From NCBI GenBank assembly GCA_947626545.1, contig CANQSS010000002.1:59500-123499 (forward strand): DNA of 64,000 nt, read 5' to 3'. The first letter of the stretch is position 1; each line of letters starts with the position of its first letter. Below, one piece after another: positions 30,493-40,600 of this stretch. The position numbers and the translations under genes were made by a program. A model generated the notes under the pieces. The model was not told the DNA's origin and did not search any database. It saw nothing but the letters and a program-made list of their open reading frames with translations. This DNA is from an uncultured Akkermansia sp. (GTDB lineage Bacteria; Verrucomicrobiota; Verrucomicrobiia; Verrucomicrobiales; Akkermansiaceae).

Positions 30493-31347
30493 TCACATAG
30501 CGGGGTCACATAAAAAATGGGGCAACGCAAATTTTGTTGATAGAGGGGGAGATAGGGTAGCACCACCCGAAGCACCACCCCCCAAAGCGGTTTGCCTGAC
30601 TTCGACAAGTAGGTGATGAATAGAGGATATGTAATCCGTGAACAAGTCTTTTCCGAACAGACCGGCATCTTCCGCATAGAGGCAGAACACCAAACGCACA
30701 CAAAAGCGGTTGAGCTGTTGCAGGGTTGCGGCGTTCACCATGCTCCCGGCTTTTTTCAGGAGAGCATTGTAGATTTCGGAGACGAGAACGCCAGCTTTCA
30801 TCGACATTTCGCGCTCCTTCTCAATGCGCGCATTGGCGGCATCCACGAGGAACTGTAAGCGGTGCCACTGCTCAGGTAATTCTTCCAGAGTAATACAGCT
30901 CGCCGTTACAGCTGGCTGCGGGGCGTTCATATCGTGAATACGTATCTCGCTAAAGTTGCAGGTCACAATCCAGCGCGCGTGTTGATCCACGGGCAGATTA
31001 TCCGAATATCGTTTGGCTTGTTCGTAAGGAGTGAGCATGGCTCCGCCGGATTGCATTTGTGGCGCATTCAAGTCCACCTTGCGTCCTTTTTGCTCAATCA
31101 GCACGCGAGTATCAGGCAGGTAAGCGTCAATGTAGCGCGTGGAATTCCCCACTTGCACGGGCTTCTCAAAAAGAACGGTGCGGCTGATATCATAGCTGCG
31201 CACGCCAAGGATCTCTTGCAACAAATCCCTCCAAAAACTCTGTGCTTCCTGCCTTTCTCCTCCCGTTGCTTCTTTCCATTTTTCTGCGAAAGCCTTTACG
31301 ACTTTCTTCATCGCTGCCTCTGTTGTCGGGCCGGTAGTTGCATCCAT
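30493..31347 (-). pseudogene. N-terminal half of a Type IIG/MmeI-like restriction-methyltransferase (currently disconnected), with an out-of-context C-terminal tail
   Basis: QSFWRDLLQEILGV...VLFEKPVQVGNSTRYIDAYLPDTRVLIEQKGRKVDL (PD-(D/E)xK-like nuclease) ...RFCVRLVFCLYAEDAGLFGKDLFTDYIS then an unrelated tail SIHHLLVEVRQTALGGGASGG. Confidence 0.85.
30625..30639 (-). repeat. 15-bp inverted repeat, left copy (IR-L)
   Basis: + strand ggatatgtaatccgt = reverse complement of acggattacatatcc. Confidence 0.97.
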
Positions 31348-31553
31348 ACGCTAGAGAATATAACACAACCGCCTGCAAAATGGAAGAGCAAACAGACACC
31401 CGCTGGACTGCTCCAACGGGCTGCTCAAACAATGAAGGGGGACACCAACCTTCCCTTGCTCCGGACATACAACCAAAGCGAGGTAACGTCAACATTTCGG
31501 GCAAAAATCAAGCATTCAAGGAGCTTGCGTGGTCTACAAAACGAGGCTGAGAA

Positions 31554-33665
31554 TTGACCCCACAAAACGTTACGGATTACATATCCGCTGTGGTGAGGCC
31601 CTCGGCTGTGCGAGAACGCATCATGAAGCTCTTCCGTGCGCTCAACGTGGAACCGCAGCAGCGCGATCCTTTCGATGAAGAACTGCGAGCCTTCCCCTTC
31701 GTGAATGGCGGGCTTTTCGCAGGGAGTGACACGGACTTCATTCCTCCGCTGGATGAGGCTCTCTGCAATCTCATCCGAGATGCGGCGCACTTTGACTGGC
31801 GCGGCATTTCGCCCACGATTTTCGGCGGTCTTTTCGAAAGCACGCTCAACCCCGCCACGCGCCGCAGCGGCGGCATGCACTACACCAGCGTGGAAAACAT
31901 CCACAAAGTGATTGACCCTCTCTTTCTGAACGCTCTCGCGGAGGAACTGCATAGCATCATGGAGGAAAGCAGAGGAAACACCCTCGTCCGCAAGTTGGAA
32001 ACCTTCCGCGATAAACTCGCCTCGCTCACTTTCCTCGACCCCGCCTGCGGTTCTGGCAACTTCCTCACCGAAACCTTCATCTTCCTTCGCCGCTTAGAGA
32101 ATGAAGCTCTGCGCTACCTTTCCAACGGACAAGCAACCTTTGGCGGCGACTTCTCCCGAGTGAAAGTAACGATACAACAATTTTTCGGGATCGAGATAAA
32201 CGACTTTGCCGTGTCGGTTGCCAAGGCCGCCCTCTGGATAGCCGATGCTCAAATGTGGAGAGAAACGCAGGAGTTCACCGATCAGCAATTGGCGGACTTC
32301 CTGCCGCTGCAAAGTTACGAGAATATCCGCGAGGGCAACGCGCTGGAAATGGACTGGATGGACAACCTCCCCAACCGTCATGTGGACTACATCATCGGCA
32401 ACCCGCCGTTCATAGGCTACTCCCTTCAAACGAAGGAACAGAAAGCTGATATGCAGCGTCTTCTCGGCAAAGCACGAGCATGGGGCAAGCTGGATTTTGT
32501 TTGTGCATGGTTCGATAAAGCGGCTCAAATCTTGCAGCATGATTCCAACACGCGCGCCGCTTTTGTCTCCACCAATTCCATTACTCAGGGCGAACAAGCC
32601 GCTAACCTTTGGAAGCTTCTTACGAGTGAGTACGGCGTTCACATCGACTTCGCCTATCGCACGTTCAAGTGGGCAAATGAAGTAAGAGACACGGCAGCAG
32701 TGCACTGCGTTATCATAGGTTTTAGTACGGGACAAGCAAGAGGATGCACCATTTTTGACGAAGAGGGGATTGCCCACACGACACATCAGATTAACAGCTA
32801 TCTCCTGGATGCGCCTTTCTTGTTTATTGAAAGTCGCAGCTTACCGCTTTGCAACGTACCGAAAATGAGTACGGGAAACCGCCCGGCTGACGGCGGGCAC
32901 CTCATTATTGGGGCAGACGAGTACGATGCTTTTATGGCGCGAGAACCACGAGCCGCAAAGTTCATCAAATCCTTCATGGGAGCGGATGAATTTATCAAAG
33001 GAAAAAAACGGTGGTGCTTATGGCTTGTTAGTGCCAGTCCTGCAGAATTGCGCACAATGCCCGCCGTCATGGAGCGAGTAGAAGCATGCAGACAAGATCG
33101 ATTGAACGCTCCCGACCCCGGACGCCGCAAGTTGGCTGATACTCCCACCCTCTTCCGTGAAACGAATAATCCTGTTCGTTATGTCGCCATTCCGGAAGTT
33201 TCGTCCGAGAATCGTCAGTACATTCCAATGGCTTTTCTGAATGAAACAACGATATGTAGCAATCTCCTCAAGCTCGTCCCCGATGCCACACTTTATCACT
33301 TCGGCGTTCTTTCCTCCGTTATCCACATGGCATGGATGCGGACAGTGGCGGGAAGACTTAAGAGCGACTATCGGTATTCTGCCAAAATTGTTTACAACAA
33401 CTTCCCATGGCCGGAGCCTACCGACAAGCAACGCGAGAAGGTAGAGGCTTGCGCACAGGCAGTTCTGGACGCCCGCGCGAAGTACCCCGAAAGTACGTTA
33501 GCTGACCTTTACGACCCACTGCTCATGCCTCCGGAGCTGCTCAAGGCCCACCGTGCTTTAGACGCCGCCGTTGATGCCGCCTACGGGAGGAAGTTCGCTG
33601 ATGATTCCGACCGCGTGACTCACCTGTTCGAACTCTATCAAAAACTCACAAAGGATGGAAAGTGA
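31554..33665 (+). CDS. C-terminal half of the Type IIG/MmeI-like enzyme: adenine methyltransferase + specificity region
   Basis: ERDP-like region then FVNGGLFAG, SPTIFGGLFESTLNPATRRSGGMHYTSVENIHKVIDPLF, DPACGSGNFLTETF, NPPFIGYS. Confidence 0.9.
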   Translation: MTPQNVTDYISAVVRPSAVRERIMKLFRALNVEPQQRDPFDEELRAFPFVNGGLFAGSDTDFIPPLDEALCNLIRDAAHFDWRGISPTIFGGLFESTLNPATRRSGGMHYTSVENIHKVIDPLFLNALAEELHSIMEESRGNTLVRKLETFRDKLASLTFLDPACGSGNFLTETFIFLRRLENEALRYLSNGQATFGGDFSRVKVTIQQFFGIEINDFAVSVAKAALWIADAQMWRETQEFTDQQLADFLPLQSYENIREGNALEMDWMDNLPNRHVDYIIGNPPFIGYSLQTKEQKADMQRLLGKARAWGKLDFVCAWFDKAAQILQHDSNTRAAFVSTNSITQGEQAANLWKLLTSEYGVHIDFAYRTFKWANEVRDTAAVHCVIIGFSTGQARGCTIFDEEGIAHTTHQINSYLLDAPFLFIESRSLPLCNVPKMSTGNRPADGGHLIIGADEYDAFMAREPRAAKFIKSFMGADEFIKGKKRWCLWLVSASPAELRTMPAVMERVEACRQDRLNAPDPGRRKLADTPTLFRETNNPVRYVAIPEVSSENRQYIPMAFLNETTICSNLLKLVPDATLYHFGVLSSVIHMAWMRTVAGRLKSDYRYSAKIVYNNFPWPEPTDKQREKVEACAQAVLDARAKYPESTLADLYDPLLMPPELLKAHRALDAAVDAAYGRKFADDSDRVTHLFELYQKLTKDGK
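31572..31586 (+). repeat. 15-bp inverted repeat, right copy (IR-R)
   Basis: acggattacatatcc; encodes TDYIS in the same frame as IR-L. Confidence 0.97.
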
Positions 33666-33935
33666 CGCTCCTTCGTATAATTTGCGGAATGACTCCACAA
33701 AGCCAGCGAGATGTGCGGTGCCTTCGAAAGATTTGGGTGAGTGTAAAATGCACTTGCTGAGTGTGCGCGAATAAAAGTTGTTCTCAACCCCCAACCTTCT
33801 CAGCTCCCTGCAAACAATCACATTGCTTACTAAAAAACTCGTGCTACCACTCGTGCTAATCTCATGCTTCATAACACGCCTATTAAACAACCCTCCCTTC
33901 CCCAAAAATCAAGCAAAACAACCCGCTTCCATTTC

Positions 33936-34238
33936 CTAAACATCCCTACCCACCGTCCGTGGGAAGTCAGCGAAATACTCCCGCACCGTCGGAATCTTCC
34001 CCGCGCACCCGTGAAGCTCCGCCACCTTGCGCACCGCATCGCACGCCTTGTGCGCCGGGGTCTCACCCGTGGAAGCCGCCTCCATCGCCGCCGCCGTCTG
34101 CTCCGCAAGTGCCCGCGCATGCCGCCCGGCTGCCCCTGCTTCAATGCGGATACCCGTTGAACGTCGCACCTTGCGATTGCCTTGCTTCCAGCATGCAATC
34201 CAGCATCTGCAATTATTCCGTTTTTCAATCCAGCTCAT
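33936..34238 (-). pseudogene. Truncated tyrosine recombinase/integrase N-terminal fragment
   Basis: WIACWKQGNRKVRRSTGIRIEAGAAGRHARALAEQTAAAMEAASTGETPAHKACDAVRKVAELHGCAGKIPTVREYFADFPRTVG; no catalytic domain follows; lies next to the tRNA-Glu 3' end. Confidence 0.55.
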
Positions 34239-34399
34239 AATCGTGATAAGTATAGATTTCACTAGGGCTGCGGCGGTTTTTTTATGTGCCCCTAAATGTG
34301 ACCCCACTATATAGCACCCTTCGCACCCCTGTCAAAATAAAAAAGTGCCCTGTCAGTCACTTATGCACGCTACAAAACTCTAATACCCCCAAAATGTAG

Positions 34400-34472
34400 C
34401 ATCTGGAACGGGATTCGAACCCGTGTTGCCCGCGTGAAAGGCGAGAGTCCTAGGCCTCTAGACGATCCAGAC
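34400..34472 (-). tRNA. tRNA-Glu (anticodon TTC)
   Basis: Reverse complement GTCTGGATCGTCTAGAGGCCTAGGACTCTCGCCTTTCACGCGGGCAACACGGGTTCGAATCCCGTTCCAGATG. Confidence 0.93.
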
Positions 34473-34698
34473 TTTAGGTTGCTCTCCGAACAGAGCGAGA
34501 GGAAATGTAACATAGAGGGGCTCCCTTGGCAAGCACAAATTCTCTCACCGAGTGAAAAAAACGACGTCCTGAAAAATCAACGTGCGGAACTGGGGTGAAA
34601 GCGAAACTGCCGGGCAGTAAAACATGGGGAACCCGAACCACGGCGAGGGCGCGCTCCACAGATAATGAAGCGCGCCCCTCACTCGCCGGTTCTATGCG

Positions 34699-37600
34699 TC
34701 AGAAGCTGATGCGATAGCCCGCCGAGGCATCCAAGCTGGTCCATCCGCGGCGGCACTCCACAGAAGCATCCATGAAAATGCTTCCCGAGGAGGAGCCCAA
34801 CGGTATCGTGAGCCCTGCTCCCACTTCCACGCCAATCGCTCCCACCTCCACGCTCTCCACCTCCGCTCTTGTCGCCGCCCCCAGCAGGGTGTTGTCAGCC
34901 GTGCCGGAGCGGTCGCCCACGTCAGCCTTCAGCAGCAAACGCGCCTCGAAAATCGCTGTGCGATTGAAGGAGTTCTCGCCAACGAGGCTCTGCATACGTG
35001 CGCCCAATCCAAAGGTGACCACATCCTGTGAGATTTCATCCACATGCAAACCTGCATCGCTTCCCGTTTCCGTGTACCCCTTGATGCTGGCATGTCTCGC
35101 CTCCACATTGAAGACGGGTTGCAACGCAAAGGTTCCGCTTGCGGAGAAGAGCCTCGTATAGCCCACCTCATACATGGCGCCCAACACGTAGCCATCCGTG
35201 GATCCTCGAGTTCTGTAGCTGCCCGTGCCATAGTTCACCGTGCGATCCAGCTGCACCTCGGCCTTGCCTCCGCTCATCACGAAAGTGTGGATCCATGCGC
35301 CGCCTGTCGCCCGCACGAATCCGCTCAGGTATGTCATATCCACATTGCCCGTGGCCGCATCCACCGATTCCGGCTTCAGATTCCCGTACATGGCGGTGAT
35401 AGCCAGTCCCATCGTCGCCTGCGGGCTCATATCCACATCCACACCCACTGTGCCGCCCCAGTTGTTGAGCGTGTAACCCGGCGCCTGACTGTCCGCATCC
35501 ATCTTATGATAACCGCCTTCGCCGTTGATCCAAGCATGCCAGAGCGGCAGTTGATCGTAGTTGTCGTAGGTTGCCTCAGTGGCCATCGTGGTGGTGCGGT
35601 TGCGGATGGTCTTAATCTGCCGGTGCAGGTCTTCCATCACTGCCGGACCTATCGTCGCAACCGAGGAGCCCGCCACGGATGCCAGGGCGTTCTGAAGCGA
35701 TCCCGTCTGCCCGTTGTCCATCTGAGTGACGAGTCCGTGTATCACGCGGGCGTAGTCAGATTCGCTGTTGGTCAGCATATCAACGAACGAGTCAAGTTCG
35801 GACTTATCCTTGAGCGATCCCCACACCATGGTTGCACCCGCCATCGCATTCTTTTCCCCGTTCGGCATGGCTCGCTCAAACTTGTTCTCCTTGGCCCCCT
35901 CCAACTGGACGATCACGGTTCTTCCTTCCACAACAACTCCTTTCACATCCGCAAAGATAAAGCCGTCGCCGCGCAGCTGCACGTCGATGTCCTCTCCTCC
36001 TCCTTTTACAGCACCCCATTCGCCCAGCGTCAGCTCTCTGCCCCCGCTACCGTTCCAGATATCCCCCGCCGCAGCTTCCAGCATCACCATCGTGTTCTCA
36101 CCGAAGCTCAGTGTATTGCCCTTTACGGTGCTGCCTTCCAAGTTGTAGTTCGAGCTGTTCACCTTGAGATTGACGGTATTGCCGCTGCCAAAGTTCACAT
36201 CGCCCAGCACCACTTGCTCGCCGGCCTTCGACTTGCTCACATCCAGCGTGAGTCTGCCGCCATCCTGCACTTCCACATCCCAGGCGTTGGCAGTGTTGCC
36301 TCCTGCCGCACTCGTATCCACATTGTCCAGCGTCACCTCCGCATTCCTGCTGATCGTCAGCTTGCCTGCGCCCGCTCCCTCAACCGTGCTCGCGAGCTTG
36401 CCGGAGAACACACTCGGTCCCGCCTCTCCCGTGATGGTCGTGTCCCCTCCCGCAGCGCTCTTCAGCGTTCCCGTGCCATTCAGCGCGGTAAGTGAGTTCT
36501 GCGCGCTGCTGCCCAAGTCGAGCAAGCTGTTGCTACTGCCCAGCGTCGCAGAACCTCCCGTCATGGTGGCTCCCTCGGTCAGCTTCAGTTCGCCTCTTTG
36601 CACCGTCAGGTCGCTTCCCTTCATGGCTGCATCAATCCCGCTCACTTCCATGCTCGCGCCCTCCTGCACCTCCACATCCACTCCGGAAAGCACCGTCCGT
36701 TTACCATCCTCCCCCAGCGACACATTCTTCCCTCCTCTCAGCTTCAGACTGGCTCGCTGCTCTCCCTTCACGGCAAGCGTCAGTTTCGTCGAGTCATCGC
36801 CCATGATGGAGGTGCCCTCCAGGTCGCTCTCGCCATTCAGCACGAGTTCCGCTCCGCTGCTCATCACGATTTCTCCTGTCTTCTTTTCGCCCTCGGTGAT
36901 GCTGCCCCTCACGGTGGTTCGGCCACCATCCAGCAGCAAGCCTCGGTAATCCTCTCCCTTATCCTTCTGCTGTTGCACGTCTGCGTAGTCGAATGCCAGA
37001 CCATTGATGGTGTTTTTGGCTCCGCGCAGTTTCAGGGCTCCTGCCGTGATAGTAGTCGTCCCATCCTCCAGCGTGTAGTCTCCTCCCACGGACAGCGTGC
37101 CGAAGCCGGTCTTCTTCACGGCCACACCTTCTCCTCCATCGATGCTTCCGTTGAAGGTGGTATGTTGTCCTTCCACGGTGGTGTCGTCAACGCTCGGGTA
37201 TTTGTCCTTGTCATTGACGCTGACTTTGGCATTGTGGAATGTCACCTCCAGCCGGTTCGCTCCTGTCGGGTCATCCTGGCTGCTGTTTTGCAAGTGCAAC
37301 TGGCTGCCGGTCACACCCAGCAAGTTGTTCACGATGGCTCTGTTGTCCTCCGGGTCATCTGCTGTTCCTCCATCCAGGTTCAGTGTCAGCTCTACTCCCG
37401 GTGTGGACAATACGGTGGATTTCGACGTGCCCAGCGCCGCCGCATCGGTCAGCGTGCTCGTCTCGTTCACCACAAAGACATCGGCCGCTGTGCCCACCAA
37501 CCTGATGCTTCCTCCCTCCACTCTCACTTCTGTGACATCCAACCTCTCCAACAGTTCCGCATCGCTTCCCTTCAGGTCGCTCAGCGTTACTTCGCCTATC

Positions 37601-40600
37601 GTGAGGTCGCCTCCCTGCAGCAGGTGCAAATACGCATCCGCCATCTCCCCATTCTCACCGTCCGATTCAGACAGTCTCCCGATGATACTTGCCACCGCAT
37701 CCGACGACAACCAGAGTTCCACGTTGTCCTTGCTCTCGGCATTCAATGAAAAGCCGCCTTCCCCGGCTATGAGCGCGTTTTCACCTTCTCCGACCGTCGC
37801 GCTCTCCCCCACATTTTCGCCCGCAAAGTGCAGCTCGAGCTTGTGGTTTGCATCGGCCGTATAGCTGCCGGTAATGCCGGTGAGCCGCCCATGCTCATTG
37901 ATCGTGATGCCGTCCAACTGCTCGCCGCTCATCCCATTAACGTTCACCTCAGCGGTCCGTCTCGCAGCTCGCGCTTCGTACGCCGCAGCCACGGCCACTC
38001 CCGATGTCGCAGTGCTCACGTACAGCTTGGCGTTCCTCTTGGTACTGATGCCTCCGGCGGCCAGCTCCACGTTGGCCAGCGTGATCTCTCCGTTCACCAA
38101 GGTGCTCCCCTGCCACGCCGCCTGCTCTCCCTGATTGCCCAAGGTGACCTGCCCTTTCAATTTCGCTCCGTTGCTCGTTGTTCGGGAGGTGATGATGAGT
38201 TGCTCTCCGTTTTCTCCGCCCCCTTCCAGCGTCACGCTTCCCTTCACGTCGCCACCATAGACGCTTTCTCCCGCGAAGCTCACGATCCCACTGCCGCTCA
38301 CTGCGTTGGTCACCGGCTTCTCCAACGCTTTTCCACTCAATTTCCACGTGCCGGTTCCGGTCAACTCGCCCGTGTATCCGGAGATATCTCCGCTCAGTCC
38401 GGCTGTTCCGCTCCCGACGCTCATCGCCTCTTCTCCTGTCACTGTCCCGGCGAGCGTTACTCCACTCAGCGTGGCCGCTTCCATCACCCTGACTTGACCG
38501 GCATTGACGCTCACATTGTTGCCGCTCAGATTGCCACCGTTGAGTGTGAGCGTGGTATCTGCTCCGCCCAAGGCATTCGCACGGCCCGCTTTCAAGGTGG
38601 CTCCGCTGTCCACTTGAATATTCGCGACCGTGTTGTTCCCACCACTCAGCGTCACTTCTCTGCCGGTGATCTTCAATGTTCCACTGCCGCTAACCTCTCC
38701 GGAAAGTGTTGTGGCGTTGCTCACGTTCAGCGTCAGGCTTCCCTCGTTCACGGCGATGCTCCCTTCATGCGTGTCTCCTGTCCCTCGCCATGCCAAAGTG
38801 AAGTCGCCGGCGCCGCTCTTCTCGATGCCCTCTTCATCCAAGGCAAGCTTCAAGCCACTGTTGTCCCCTACTGCCGTACTCGTCGATCCCCAAGTCACGC
38901 CATCGGTGTACGTCGTGCCATCCACACTCACTTTGACGACGGCTTCGCTGCCCTCCTCGGCACTGGCTACCTGCCTGCTTACGTCGGAATTCGCCAGTGG
39001 GGCATTGCTGTACTCCAGCACGCCGCCTTGGAATTTGATCTTGCTGTCGCCCGGCAAGGCTCCGTCATGTGCCAGAACGAGGGTACCCTGGTCTTTCAGT
39101 TGAATTTCCGGAATGGCTGTGTTCTTCAGCTTGAGCGTGAGTTTCGCGTCGCGCACTCGCAGAACACCGCCTCCATCGTCGCTGCTCATGTTCAAACCGC
39201 CCTCGGTACCTCCCTGCTGCGTAAAGGTGTACTCGCCTCCGTCCACATAAACGTTCCTCGGCGCCACCACGCCTTCAATCCGGACAGTTTCGTCTTTCTG
39301 CGCTCCCTGCTTGGTGAAGCGCACGTCCTCCCCGTTGGGCGTCTTGCCTCCCTCCCATTGGCTTCCGGAAGTGTCCGACCACGTCCCTCCTCCGTTCCAC
39401 TCCATTCCTGTCGTCTCCATGTCGATCCAGCCTTCCCTATTCAATCCCAGAACCTTATCGTTCTCTCCATTCACGGTGATGTCAAAGACATCTTCCCACG
39501 TCTTGTCATCCGTCACCAGGGCGTTCCATACGCTGGCAAAGGTACTTTCCTCAAACAGCTGGTATCCCCCCATATCACCGTTGTCCCCCGTCAGTTTAAT
39601 AGCCAGTTTTCCATCTGCCCCCAGTGTGATGCCTCCGAAGTCCAACTTGGCCTGCCCGGTCATGTCGATGCTGAGGCTGGCGCCCTGGGTGTCGGTGAGA
39701 TCCAATGTATCTGCTTTCAAGGTACCTCCCTTGAGCGTTACTGTCGTCCCGCTCGCTATCTTGAGTGTACTCAGCCCCTCATTCGCTCCGGTGCCGATGG
39801 TTAAATTGCTCTGGACATCCAGCTCACCGGTCGTCGCTTTGAAAGTGCCCACCTCCAGAGCCGCTCCGCTGATAGTGATCTTGCCGGCCGTCAGCTCCAA
39901 AGCGCCGCCGTGTTTTCCTCCACCTGATATCGTCAAGTCCCCATTCGTCAGCTTCAAGGTGCCGCCGGTGGAACCACCCGTGTTACTCAACGCGCCGGAA
40001 ATAACGGAACCCGCTCCCTCAAACTCCAGGACGCCTTCATCCACCTTCACGTTGCCCTGCAGCTGGGTTTTCCCGTTGCCCGCCTCATTGGTTCCCTCCG
40101 ATGTCGTAAACTTTTGCGTGCCCGTTCCCTTCTTCACGAGGGTGACGCCTTGCTCAATCACCAAGCCGTCCACCTCTTTTGTCGCCTCTCCAGTTACGTT
40201 AACGGTGAGACTGCCATCTCCTGTGATCGTGCGGTAGCGATCTAATCCTATTTGCAACTTAGTAGACCCCTCATTACCTCCATGCTCAGGATCAAGTTGC
40301 GCGACGCCACCAACTTCGAAATCATCGCCGAGACTTAACCTGGCTCCCCACCCTGACAGCGCCATATCGCCGCTGATACTGCCGCCCTTCTCCATTGTTA
40401 ACATGTACCTCTTGTCTGCCGTTGCAACATTGAAGTTGCCCTGTCCGGTCAACTTGCCCTTCAGGGTGTAGTTGTTGCCGTTGAACTGCACCGCACCCTC
40501 GGCAATATCCAAGTCGTAGTTCAGTGTACCGCCCGTGTCTTGGAAATTCAGGATACCTTCCCCGGTCTTCTGAAGACCCACACCCTCCCCGAGCGTTACG

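Noticed and set aside
30493-30624. The tail SIHHLLVEVRQTALGGGASGGATLSPPLSTKFALPHFLCDPAM as a real alternative C-terminus
   Set aside because: It reads like translated intergenic/repeat DNA (gggtcacat motifs) and ends quickly; more likely the by-product of the OFF orientation, though an alternative short product cannot be excluded.
33558-33905. 115-aa minus-strand ORF downstream of the methyltransferase half
   Set aside because: Overlaps the methyltransferase C-terminus and has no recognisable domain.
35044-39804. Long plus-strand ORFs (up to 658 aa) opposite the giant autotransporter
   Set aside because: They lie antisense to a clearly coding, domain-bearing ORF; compositions are low-complexity mirror images and show no recognisable domain.
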